Below, in pieces: positions 45,272 to 56,239 of a DNA stretch of 64,000 nt. The translations under genes and the position numbers were made by a program. A model generated the notes under the pieces. That model worked only from the letters and a program-made list of their open reading frames with translations. It had not been told where the DNA came from and searched no databases. This DNA is from Apiospora phragmitis (lineage: Eukaryota > Ascomycota > Sordariomycetes > Amphisphaeriales > Apiosporaceae): positions 972,501 through 1,036,500 of the forward strand of contig JAQQWL010000006.1 of assembly GCA_038363925.1 (NCBI GenBank). The letters are read 5' to 3'. Positions within the stretch are counted from its first letter, which is position 1. Each line of letters begins with the position of its first letter.

Positions 45272-46819
45272 CGTGTTGTTGGAATAGTGAATCAAACCCT
45301 AGATGGTAACGAATGTAAGGGAGCCAAAGCAAGTGAGTGAGTGAGTGATTAGATGGGGTTGATTGATCCAAACGAACGAATGTGACGGCAGAGACAGAGA
45401 AACAACAATGAAAACAACCCGGGCCAAAGCAGAATATATTTATTATCCATTGTTTGCCATCTGGCGGCGGCCCAGTCTGATCAGTTAAAATTAAGTACCC
45501 TAGCTAACATTGCAAGCTGGGACAATTAGCGGTGAAAAGGTCGAAAAAGGTGCAGCCAGTTCTGGCCAGGGGCCACGCCGCCTCGTCATCTCGTCAGAAA
45601 TCTCGCGTACCCGCGGACCGCTATGGGCTGCTCTGGACTGCTGTAATCTTGGTACTGAGAGCGCTGGCGTTACCGGCAGCCATCTGTCGCCCCACCGAGG
45701 CCACTGAAAGCCGCTAAGCTTAAATGACCGATGGGTTCAAGCGCTACGAGTGCTACAGAATGCATCAATCGCGATTAAACGCCCCAAGCTGGGGGGGCTC
45801 TGGGGCTGGAGTAGATTCGTACATACTGGAGATGTGCCTGGACTCAACAGCCACCAAGTATCATGGGGGCTGCCTCCATAGGTATGAAGGTATCGACTGG
45901 TCATGAACAACACCCAATTTCGGAAACCCGTCCCGATGTGATCATCTCAGGGTCAGAGCAGCATCTTGGTTGCTTCATGAAAACTAGCATGTAGCTATCT
46001 CATTGCTAGCCATCTCGTTAATGATAGGCACACAAGCCATGTTTATCTCCAGTTTAGACCTCGATGGTTCCTACGATTGACGCCATCGGCTTATGATAGC
46101 AACAATGGCATCCCCAGGAGTCGTCAGTCCAGCACTGGTGACCGCCGGGTTTTCTTGCCTTCGCTGTGCCCAGTCCGGTTCTGTACCGTCCTGCAGGACA
46201 CCGATACTGAGGCTTGATGAATCTGTTTGCTACAGGAAAGAGGGTCACGAACCCATCGATGGGACAAGCTATCATGGTGCACTTGTCGTGACAAAGTTGG
46301 CCGTGATCAGGGTGCTTTCCAAGATGCACGGCAAATGCGCCCAAGAGGCAGCAACTGGTCACAGGCATGAGATGTGCAGCAGAAGAGACCATCATATTGC
46401 TCTAGTCGGCTTTCACCTAGTGGTTTGCAGAACTTGAATCCCTGAACAATCTTTCCCGGGACATTGCCCGCTCCATCGTCGATAAGTTCATCATCATGAC
46501 CTGCTCGATGACCGTCTTGAAGACGCACCTTGAAGATCTGAACCGCGAGTTCTCCAACCCTACCATCCTGCAGCTGGTGGAATGGAATATATTAACCACA
46601 AGCTCCATGCCGGTCTTGAGAAGAGGGTAATTTCTACACAATTGATCGCTGCGCACGGTGGAAAAGGGTTGCCGCTGGACATGGAATCCTGAGTGCAAAT
46701 AGCGAGGGCATATTGTGTTTTGCTCGTGATCATAGTATTACAACGTATTGCTTTCGTTGTTACATCTATTTACAATACATGGGCTGTCCCTCGACATCTT
46801 CTCTTCATACATGACAGGT
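45272..46819. other. Intergenic, with one unexplained exon-like open stretch
   Basis: Upstream part: promoter of the GPI protein. At about 46423-46630 on the plus strand, after a CACCTAG acceptor-like site, an open frame reads WFAELESLNNLSRDIARSIV, then DKFIIMTCSMTVLKTHLEDL, ending at TAG-type stops near 46630. No start codon or matching upstream exon was found. It may be a fragment of an unknown gene. Confidence 0.3.
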
Positions 46820-47960
46820 TTACCAGGAGTAATGTTGCCTTTGCGCCGTCACTGGCCGGTTGGGCAGGTGCACCCAGGGCTTGGCCTTGGCTTGCTTTTC
46901 AACCCGCTCCTGATGCTGGCGTATTCTTGTCTTCTCCTCTTTCAATACAAAGTTGATGTCTACATAACGGGTTAGTAACAGCTCACATATAATGAAATCT
47001 GGTTAAAACGATGACAACGTACGTGCTGATGGACGGAACAAGCGAGTCATACGTCCTCGAGCATGGTAGTGAAGGCGGTATCCGCGACCAGGGCCCTTGC
47101 CAACCCACGCTTGGTCGACGTACAACTGCGTCGGGTCGCTGACCTCCATCCACTCGCCATCCTTGGTTTGGATCTGCTTCGGCTCCTTGAAGGTCTGGCC
47201 AGTGGCCTTACCCAATCCCATGCCACGGCTCACAATGGCCCTATCTCTGGCCTCCTCGAGGTAGTAGACGAGAATTTTGCCCGTCTTCTTCTTGGTGTAG
47301 CGCATCTGGGTGATGGCCTCCTCGATGGGCTTGCCGGCGATCTGGTGGGCCAGGTGCACGAGCTTCTTGGTCGAGGTCTCCATGTTATCGCTCGAGAAGA
47401 GGAGGTCCTTCTCGGCCAGCTTGATCTTCTGGTCCTTGGTCAGCTTCTTGCCGTTGCGCACCATCTGCATGACCTTGCGGCGCTGCCAGCGGACGCGCCA
47501 GCGTGGGTCGGGGTCGAGGGCGCGCATCTTGTGCTCCTTGACGTTGGATAGCTGGTAGCCGGCCATGCTGGCCTGGCTCGCGCCCTCCACCTCGTCGGGG
47601 TGGCGGCGCTCGGCGTCCTGGATCTCGTCCTCGAAGATGGAGTCACCGCCTGTGCGCTCCGACATGCGCTTAAAGACCTTCTGTTCGTTCTCGCGGCGTG
47701 TGATCTCGGCGGCGAGGTCGTCTTCCTGCTTCTTCTGAGACTTGCCCCAGGAGAAGGGGTTCCATGAGGCATGGCGTTTTTGGGTGTATGGCAGGAGGTA
47801 GCGAAGATGAAGCGAAGGGCTCGCCTTTGTTGCAGACCGGGCTGTTGTCGTTGTGCGTGTGGTTAGTACACCAATGCTCGAGCTCCCATGTAGATGAGGT
47901 AATTGGATTATATGTACCGGTTTGAACCAGCCGCCTGGCCGCCGGTAATGGAAGACTCAT
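46820..47960 (-). CDS. MRPL22: Mitochondrial large-subunit ribosomal protein uL22m (MRPL22)
   Basis: Three exons: 47960-47918, 47841-47023 and 46959-46820, with GTACAT and GTACGT donors, giving 333 aa in one frame. The N-terminus (MSLPLPAARRLVQTARSATK) is an Arg-rich mitochondrial presequence. The uL22 domain lies in exon 2: KKLVHLAHQIAGKPIEEAIT, QMRYTKKKTGKILVYYLEEA, and the beta-hairpin end QLYVDQAWVGKGPGRGYRLH then YHARGRMTRLFRP. The last exon gives the fungal extension (KEEKTRIRQHQERVEKQA). It lines the exit tunnel of the mitoribosome. Intact here. Confidence 0.9.
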
Positions 47961-48366
47961 GGCTGTAAGACTGTAAGAGTCTCCCGTTGTGAAGTCCACT
48001 CCTTCCAACGAATCACTGAATCGAGAGCTGATCGCGAGAATTGATACCCTTCACTCCTCAAAATCTAGCCAGGCCCGGCAGGGATCCAATGCCAGATGGT
48101 CGGGTGTCGGAGCTCACCACGCCGAGGATTGGCCGGGTGGACTTTGTCCGCAAATTGATCCTTCAACTGATTCCTTCCACCCACCAACACCACGTGACTT
48201 GACTCTCGGCAGCTTGGGGACCCAATAGCTCGGTTCTGAAGCTCCAGTCAATTGATGAATGGTCGTTCGATTTCCAGCGCGAATAACTTCCCTTTGCAAC
48301 TTGTACGTCACATTCAGAACCGACCTCGGCAAACCACCAAATCTCCTCTTTACAACTTTAGCCGCA

Positions 48367-48842
48367 ATGGCCCAAATCAAGCCCATCACCGGTGTATGTA
48401 GCCCGACCACAATTGGTCGTATGCGACCCTCCCGGAGTCCAGGAGACGGCTGACTTTGATACACAGATGCTCCGACGAGGTCTCGTCTTTGACCTGAGCA
48501 TTGCCCTCGGTATGTCACCTCAAGCACCCACCGCCGCCCCGTTTTCTTCTCCGCGAATCTCAACTCGGCCTTTGTCGTTTGGCGCAACAGTTACTGACGT
48601 TGACTGCAGGTCTCGGTGCCGCCATGGGCTCCGTCTTCTGGTACGATTCCGCTTCTCCCAATTGAGTCACACATCTGCTCCCTACGTCCCGCGAACACCG
48701 AACCATGCGGAACCTACGAAACACGTTCGAACATGCCTCTAACCGCTGATATAGGCACGGCTTCCACATGCCCCGTACCAACGCCCGCGATGCTTTCTAC
48801 AGCCAACTCGAGAAGGACCGCGCCGCCAAGCAGGGCAACTAA
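48367..48842 (+). CDS. COX9: Cytochrome c oxidase subunit VIIa (Cox9-like)
   Basis: Four small exons: 48367-48393, 48467-48509, 48611-48641 and 48755-48842, giving 62 aa, the usual length for Cox9. The joined protein reads MAQIKPITGMLRRGLVFDLS, then IALGLGAAMGSVFWHGFHMP and RTNARDAFYSQLEKDRAA. One transmembrane helix spans residues 18-34. It is a supernumerary subunit of complex IV in the inner mitochondrial membrane. All three introns have good GTATGT or GTACGA donors and join in frame. Single ORFs in this region miss the gene because its exons are so short. Confidence 0.88.
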
Positions 48843-49914
48843 GTTTTTCGATGGGCAATGGAGTGTGGGAGGAATCCAATAAGATGGGCGACCCAAGAGA
48901 TATCATGCTGATCCCCTTTGTGTTTGGTTGGAGACAAGTGCATAGACCGCGGTGGGCTTCAATGCTTTGCTTTTTCGATCGCTCAACCAACCTGTAATAT
49001 ACGAACTTCCGGCAATTCAGACTTGATTGAGCATTACTCGAGGATCACTTTATGCTATATTGTGACATGGGTTTACGGACGAGAGGACGGAAGCTGGAAG
49101 TTGTGGAGAAAGTGCCTTTAGTGACGATGGACATTCTTGCTATCATCGACATGAGTGCTGCGGTTTCTGGTCCAGCACTAGGAAGCCTCAAAGTATTGGT
49201 TAACCAAGGCCTCTCTCTAGACATCCATGGATCTACATTGATGTGGCTGCCCGGTTGAATACTCTCAAGGATGTACTTGGATTGGATCAACAGGATGGGC
49301 GATTTATGGCCCATAAGATCGTTCCGGTCGAAGTTACTTCGACCAACTTAGTATCTTATTTACTGATTTCCTAATCTCATTACTTATATGTCTCCAGACT
49401 GAGTTTGGTATAATCAGACTGACCAGTATAAGATTCGGTCCTGCAACAGTATGCCTGGAGACTCTTTCAAGCTTCTTCTTCCAGGCCTAGCATATGATGC
49501 TATAACCTGCAACAGTCACCCACGTTCGTTTCGTAACGAATCAATAAGATGGGATTGATTATATGGAAATTCTTCTTTGCCTAAGCCATACTCATCAGGG
49601 GATTGCTGCCCTGAGATTTCATATATCCTTTGCCAGGAAATGAGAAACCAGCTTGGAAATTGATAATGGCTCATAAAGTACCTGTTGAGGGTTTCCCCGG
49701 CGTAGCCACACGTGGGCGCCAGCATCTTAATTTAATCATGCTTGGTGCCCTAGATCTGCCTGGTGATGATGGCGAGGCTGTTGCTACATCATCCGAAGTT
49801 GATAGATCATGCCGCCGCCTCGTCGCTCTGTCTTGGTTTTTCCCAATCCGTAGTCTCGACCAAGAAGCTACCCTTTTTGTCTTGACACCTAGTAAGCCGT
49901 CGAGTTAGATGGAT
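48843..49914. other. Intergenic, no gene recognised
   Basis: About 1.1 kb with short ORFs only and no recognisable domain, RNA or repeat. Confidence 0.4.
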
Positions 49915-50353
49915 TCATCGTAAACTTCTTCTATTGACCTTTTGGGTGTTCTTATTTCTCTTTTCATCGCTCTTGGGGTATGTGTGGGGGACCCAACGAG
50001 TTGATTCTACTTTGGATAGATCAACTACCTCCATCGTTGATTCTTCTATTAACCGCCAACTCATATTGCGATGGTAATATGGTAACGCAGTCCCAAATAT
50101 GACATGAAAAGGGGGGAAACGATTGATCAACTTACCTCCTGAACCACCTCCGCACGGGCCAACATCTCACCGGACTGTCGCGCTTCTCAGGCTGGTCAAT
50201 CCTGCATTCGTATTGCAGCATGCCCATGAGCGCACATTGCGACAAGTCGATATTCTTCTGGCCGCGCTCCAGTTTGCGCTTCTTGCCTGTGTCGTATGTT
50301 TGGATCTCCGACTCGAGCGTGGCGGACGAGAAGGTGCGGCACGGTGGTGTCAT
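49915..50353 (-). CDS. Som1-like mitochondrial inner-membrane-peptidase subunit
   Basis: Exon 1, 50353-50136, encodes MTPPCRTFSSATLESEIQTY, KKRKLERGQKNIDLSQCALM, then MLQYECRIDQPEKRDSPVRC and WPVRRWFRR. The segment IDLxxCxLxxMLQYEC plus CWPVxRxFRR resembles Som1, a CX9C-type protein that assists the inner membrane peptidase in export and maturation of mitochondrial proteins. A GTAAGT donor follows. The last exon is less certain: the best join enters SWRLIEESTMEVVDLSKVES using a weak GAG acceptor and stops at 49915. The start could also lie upstream, since the frame stays open. Confidence 0.55.
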
Positions 50354-50936
50354 CTTGATCTCTTTTGCGTCACCCAAGCGAATGCGGAAAACGACGTGCC
50401 CCCTCTTATAAAGCTGCAAAGGAAAAAAGGCAGCTCTTACTCCCCCCGTCTCCGATATCAAGCAAGCCTTAGGTGATACTGACGGCGGTGGGTAAGACTC
50501 CAGGAATAGGGGTGTAGACTGCTTCGATTAAGATCGCCTGACGTTTTGCCGAGGAACCAGGAAGCTTTTGACGATGGACCCCGCGGCGGCGAGGCGGGGA
50601 GGGTGCGAGGATTGTGGAAGAGGTCGAAGAAGAAAGTCTAGAGCAGGTAAGTTTCTGGTATCTCACATCATTACCCAAGCTATCCAGTCCCTTGTCAGAG
50701 TGTGAGATGAAGATGATGCTGGGGGAATGGCTTCAAGCTTCATTTCGCAACACATCCTATCTTATCGCCGCTTCATAGCAACATCAAAGCCCCTCTTACA
50801 ACATCATTCGCTTTACACAACATCGCGACTTCATGAGTTGTCACCTGATATCGGACTTCAGAATTTGCCACAGACATGGCCATTTATTATATTTGCTGAC
50901 TTTCTCTAGCTAATAAACCACTTCCGCACTTCTACC

Positions 50937-51665
50937 TTGGCTGGCACCACTCCCCAACATCCTCAGAGCCTCAACCCTTTGATCCCCTTCCCATCTTTAG
51001 CGACGTTGATAGCACGACATCACCAGGCCTCACAAACCTTCCCACCCCCTTTACTATCACTCTTGGGGCGCTATCTCCCATTCATATATCACCTAGTATC
51101 CACCTTGATAGCCGCGCCGCACAACTACGCTGTCACCATTGTCGACGCGAACCACCGCTTCGACGTCACCCGTCTCCTCTCCGACTCACCAACTGCCGCT
51201 GCCGCTGCCGCTGCCTCTGGCCCTCCGAATGTCAAGATGCCAGACCCTTACCCAGCCACCAAAAACGATTTGAAGCACATCTACGTCTACCGCCCGGCCC
51301 GCAGCGCAAACCAGTCCCAAGTCCAGGCCTCGCTGGCCGCGGCACGCGAGTACATGCTCTACGCACCGCACGCGAGCCGGAACCGGGCCTGGTGGGGCTC
51401 CGTGGTGGTCGGCGGCACAGGCGGGTTCGGGCCCGCGGTCGATGCCCGCGGGGCGAGGCTGGTGGCCGACGTCGTGGCGAGCTGGAAGGGCTGGCTTCAC
51501 GTCCAGCGACAGGAGGTGCCCGGGTTCGTCGTGGGGATGAGTGTGGAGGAGGCGCTAGGGGAGAGGGAGAGGAGGGCGGAGTTGGTGAAGAACAGGGGGT
51601 GGGAGGCCCGGGCTAGAGAAGGGGCTTACGCATGGGGTCATATCCCACAGGAGAGACCTGGTTAG
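50937..51665 (+). CDS. Hypothetical protein, P-loop-less Rad51-paralog-like (uncertain)
   Basis: Open for about 240 codons and ends at 51665; the true start is unclear because the frame opens at a non-ATG codon after a CTCTAG acceptor-like site near 50910, so an upstream exon probably exists (one candidate ORF starts at 50727 in the same frame). Seen: SLATLIARHHQAS, LLGRYLPFIYHLVSTLIAAP, YAVTIVDANHRFDVTRLL, HIYVYRPAR, YMLYAPHASRNRAWWGSVVV and SWKGWLHVQRQEVPGF. Alternating beta-strands and helices recall a RecA-like fold without Walker A. That is a guess; I do not recognise the family. Confidence 0.5.
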   Translation: MAGTTPQHPQSLNPLIPFPSLATLIARHHQASQTFPPPLLSLLGRYLPFIYHLVSTLIAAPHNYAVTIVDANHRFDVTRLLSDSPTAAAAAAASGPPNVKMPDPYPATKNDLKHIYVYRPARSANQSQVQASLAAAREYMLYAPHASRNRAWWGSVVVGGTGGFGPAVDARGARLVADVVASWKGWLHVQRQEVPGFVVGMSVEEALGERERRAELVKNRGWEARAREGAYAWGHIPQERPG

Positions 51666-53076
51666 TAGTAGTAGTACTGGTGCTGACACCGCAGTCCCAA
51701 CTTACCGTATGCTTGGTTATAGGCAAGCAGGTAACACGACAACCTTGAATTCTACATAATGGTCTTGGTTTTGGCCAAATAGGAAATCTTGACCGTCTGG
51801 CCACTACACTTGTGGAATAAAGTTGAAGGAAAGCCGCTAAAGAACTTACTTTCCATTTGGCGGTCTGGGAATCATATCATAACCAGAACGCTGAAAACTC
51901 ACAACACCAGAGCTTGTGACTGCCCAGAGCTATATTGATAGTTCAATGTTTCGATCTCGTAGGTGCCGCTTACAATATATCCGTCCCCTTCTTCGGAGGA
52001 ACTGCGGTCTCCAAGGCTGCACGCGACTAAGTAGGTGACATGGTGACACAACCCTATGTTGGACAATCAGCCAGTAGTACAAGTATAATACTACATTACT
52101 TGTACGCAGGTCTTCGGTGGATCCTCCGAGCAACGAGCCCCCCCACGGCAGCAAGCGATTCCCGGCAAGGAAAAGCAAAAAGGGACCGACCTCAGGTCTC
52201 ACAATTTCAAGTAGTAGTAGTGGTAATATTCTCTGCCCGATGGAGGCGTTATCAGCAGCAAACACGAATCAAACTAGCAATCAAGAAGTAGCACACATTA
52301 CAAACCGAGGCGACAGTTTCAGATCTATGATGCTGCAGGAAACCAGCAGTGACACAACTATGTACAAGTAAGTGCGCAGTAGACATGCAGCCTGTGGACC
52401 GGTGGTATCGACACGCACTGTATCATCGGACCCGACGAAGGAACCAAATCCCAGTCTAGCGACGATGCGTGGGCAAGAAAGGATGGTAAGTCGGGGTGAC
52501 CTATCGAACTTTCTCTTTTTCCTCCTCTTTCGTTTTCTCTTCTTTGTTTTCCGGCCCGTCTCTTTGATATCCCTCTTGATCAGCACTGATCAGTTGATCG
52601 CCTGCCAGCCTTCCAATTTTTAAACTTCGCTGCTGCCCTAATTCATCCAATCCGTTTGCTACAGGGCTAATAGTGCTAATTACTTAGCCCCGCTTCACCG
52701 CGCTATTCAGTGGAAATGCGACCCTTCCTAGCCTTTTAAGCCTTAACTTATTAGTAATTGAAGGCTTCGGAATATTCCACATGCTCCTATCCTGTAGCGC
52801 TGGGGCATGAACGTGTTCATGCCTAGAGGCTAGGTAGAAAGTATTTAGATGTCTGTCAAAATGCACACGCTTGGCTGTTGCTGATGACTTATCAAACATA
52901 GAGAGAGAGCGAGAGAGTGCCTTCAATGCTATGCCTCAAGACTCTCCCCTGGGATCGCCGAGTACCTTTGCCGCCATTAGAACTCTATAAAATCTGCATA
53001 GGACCCTGTCTCACCACGAAGCTGAATCCTTATACGAAATCTTTTCTTATCTGCCTATCGGGTCAAGAGCAAAGCC
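51666..53076. other. Intergenic, no gene recognised
   Basis: About 1.4 kb. Includes CT-rich stretches (52500-52560) and the promoter of the fusion gene. No supported feature. Confidence 0.4.
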
Positions 53077-55949
53077 ATGTTGACACTTGACCCGGCTCTT
53101 TTTCCGAAGCTGAACACGAGGAAGGCTTTGGTCATTGTCGATGCTCAAAATGACTTTTTGGCATCCGATGGGGCCTTGCCCGTGATGCTGCCCAATGGCC
53201 TGGTGGAAAGCATATCGGACCTGGTAAAGGCCTTCAGGCCCTACGGCGATGTCATCTGGGTCCGGAGTGTGTATGAAGACAGCCGGGACCCGGAAGATGA
53301 GTCCATCTTGACGTCGGATGCCCCCATGGTCGGAGGGCGGCGGGCGGTGGCCAGAGGACGCCGCCCGCACGACCAGCCTTCCTCAGACTGCCCCGAAGCT
53401 TTCCTCACGGCAGGGGGGCAGGATCGCCCGGCTTGTGTCCGCAAAGGTACGGCCGGCGCCGAACTTCCTGATGCCTTGAAGGAGATAGCAGACAAGAAGG
53501 ACATGTCTTTTGCTAAGTCGCATTATTCTGCCTTCAGGTCCGAGGAACTGCTTCAGCGGCTGAGGATGAAGTTCGTCACCGAGATCTTCATATGCGGATC
53601 CATGACGAACATTGGCATTCAGGCCTCCGCCATGGACGCTGCTGGTCATGGCCTGGATATCACTATTGTCGAAGACTGCTGCGGCCGTCGGAACAGCATG
53701 CGGCATAACAACGCGCTCAAACAGATCGTGAAAACAACTGGCTGCGAAGTCATCTCCGCCAAGGAAGTAATCGAAAAGTTGAAACCGAAAGAGGCGGCAG
53801 CCAAAAAGGAGTCGAAAGAGGCGCCAAGGGTTCCCCGAACCCCTGCACCGGCCCCGGCGGCAGCGCTCTCATCGTTCGCAAACGCGTCCATTGACGACGT
53901 GCTTCCAGCCGAAGATGGCCCAAATCATCCACATCCTTCCGGGGGATCATTTTCAGCCACCGCTCGATTGTCTCCGGACGCCAAAGCTGAGAACAAGCTG
54001 CAGGCAGTCGGTGTAGATGAGCCACGACGTACGACGTCCCAGAAGCGGGGTAGGGTCCGGCCCCAAGCCACCCGAAGTCGGAGCAGCGAGATAACTCTCG
54101 AGGATGCCATGTCGTCGTTTACTATGGGAAGCACGAAGAGTACGAACGGGGTCAAGTCGGGTAAAGCCCAAGGAAAGGACCCGGAAAGCTCGCAAAAGGT
54201 GGCAACAAGAGCAAAGGACAATACGGGAAGGGTAGAGGAGGAGTCTAAACCCTCACCTGCAGACACAGGCATTAACAGCTCACCGCACGCTACGAAGGAC
54301 TCGGTGAACCAGGGAAGCCCGACTGCCGAAGAGGCTGCCGGGGGAACCACCGCAACCTAACACTGAATCCAGTGTGAGCGATCCTTATGGCGAAGGCGAC
54401 ACTCGAATCCACTATAACGTCCTCCCCGACGACTTAGTTGCGGGCATCTTCGACAAGCTGAGAGATGAAATTCAATGGCTACGGATGTCGCACCAAGGAG
54501 GCGAGGTGCCCAGGTTAGTCGCTGTCCAAGGCGAAGTCGGCAAGGAGGGCGATATCCCGATCTACCGCCACCCAGCCGACGAGTCGCCACCCTTGCTTCC
54601 ATGGACCTCGACGGTGAAGCAGATCAAGGACGTCGTGCAGCAAAAAGTCGGACATCCGCTTAATCATGCCCTGATACAGCTCTACCGCGGCGGAAACGAC
54701 TACATATCCGAACATAGCGACAAAACGTTGGACATTGCGAAGGGTAGCTACATCGTCAACGTCAGCCTGGGCGCCGAGCGAACGATGATCTTTCGGACCA
54801 AGCGTCCGCCCAAGGGGGCCAAAGACACGACGATGTCAACGGAGGAATCGAGGGTACCTGCCGAGCCATCGGCTGCGAACAGCGGCGGCAGCGGCACAAA
54901 GCGGACAGCGCAGCGCGCGCAGCTGCCGCACAACTCAATGTGCCAGATGGGCCTGCAGACCAACGCGCGCTGGCTGCACGCCATCCGGCAGGACAAGCGG
55001 CTGGACCGGGAGAAGACGCCTGCCGAGATCGCGTTCGGCGGCGCGCGCATCTCGCTGACGTTCCGGAGGATAGGGACCTTCCTGGACCGCGAGAGCGAGC
55101 ATATCTGGGGCCAGGGCGCCACGGGCAAGGCCCGCGAGCAGGCGCAGCACGTCACCAACGGGGCGACCCCCGAGGCCGTCCGGATGCTGCAGGCGTTTGG
55201 GCGCGAGAACCAGGCGTCGGACTTTGACTGGGAGGCGCACTACGGCGCTGGGTTCGACGTTCTGAACATTTCCACGTCGCCCAGGTTGTTCACGTCTAGC
55301 GACGCGGTCGCGAACATGCGCGTCCAGATTATGCTGGCTGAGTACGGCATCGGGTATGCAAAGGGGTAGCTTAGCCCCGGTCTCCGCCGTGAAGGATGCT
55401 GCTGCCGGGGCGACAAAAGAGAAAGGCGGAAATGACGAAGGAGAAGAGAGGGAAGACCAGGAAATCAGACTGGTCGACAACGACGAGGCAAAGTCGACGA
55501 TCCAGGGTGATTTGGCCGTCATGGTATACATGACCCAGCGCCGCGGTTCCGACAACCCCGGACCCGTAGTCTTTACGAGGTTCCAACAAGCCTTGAACTT
55601 GCTTCCCAAAATACGCTGTGTTGGTAGCGGCAGCAAGGCTGCGGCTTTCCATAAGCACTTGGAAGTTTGGGAGACGTACGCGGCGGAGTTGGAGTTCATT
55701 GCGGCGCCCTGCATAACCCTCGCCGACTTTGCGTTCTGGCCGGTCCTCCATGAGATCAAACAGGCAGGTGCCAGAGATGGTGGTGCCGATCCGTTTGAGG
55801 ATTTCACAAAGTTGGAGGCGTACTATCAGCGGATCAAGGAGCGGGAATCGGTTCGGAAGGCTCTTGGGGTTTCGGCTTCGCGGACCGAGAAAAAGAACAT
55901 TAGACGGGGGAAGGAACGAGTCTCGGTTCGCGATTCGGGTCATGTTTAG
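53077..55949 (+). CDS. Isochorismatase-like / AlkB-type dioxygenase / GST-C fusion protein, two frame breaks
   Basis: Three consecutive ORFs make sense as one protein of about 950 aa without introns. Part 1 (53077-54358): cysteine-hydrolase fold, KALVIVDAQNDFLASDG; the nucleophile position reads GSMTNIGI, with Gly where active enzymes have Cys, so it is probably non-catalytic. A disordered Ala/Pro/Ser linker follows. Part 2 (to 55367): AlkB-like 2-oxoglutarate/Fe(II) oxygenase with MSHQGGEVPRLVAVQGEV, SEHSDKTLDI (His-x-Asp), WLHAIRQDKR (second His) and RISLTFRRIG (2OG Arg). Part 3: GST C-terminal domain (TRFQQALNLL, ITLADFAFWPVLHEI). One extra G in the G5 run at 54340-54344 and one in the G4 run at 55363-55366 separate the parts; removing each rejoins the frames. 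Likely repairs alkylated nucleic acid. Confidence 0.78.
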
Positions 55950-56239
55950 GGAGTCAAAGGCCTCTCCCGGTTGGATAAGAGAAATCAGTTGGTTCGTCAT
56001 GGAGTTGTAGGTAGCAGAACAATCTATTCTCGTGCTTGTCTGCTGTTTATTCCGAATGGTCTTTCTACCTGTTCTAGTGTGCTGCACGGCTGTGTGATGG
56101 CATGGCCTTGCTCTACGTGCGCCGATCTAATCCGAAACCTGTCCGTGATCTCTGTCTATCTATGCCGATGTCTAATCCGTGCCCCTTATAATCGTTCTAA
56201 TCCAGTACCCAACCCATTTAGCAACCTATTCTAAGTATA

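Noticed and set aside
54340..55366. Three separate adjacent genes for isochorismatase, AlkB and GST
   Set aside because: They abut without promoters, the linkers read through when one G is removed from each run, and the middle ORF lacks a convincing start context.
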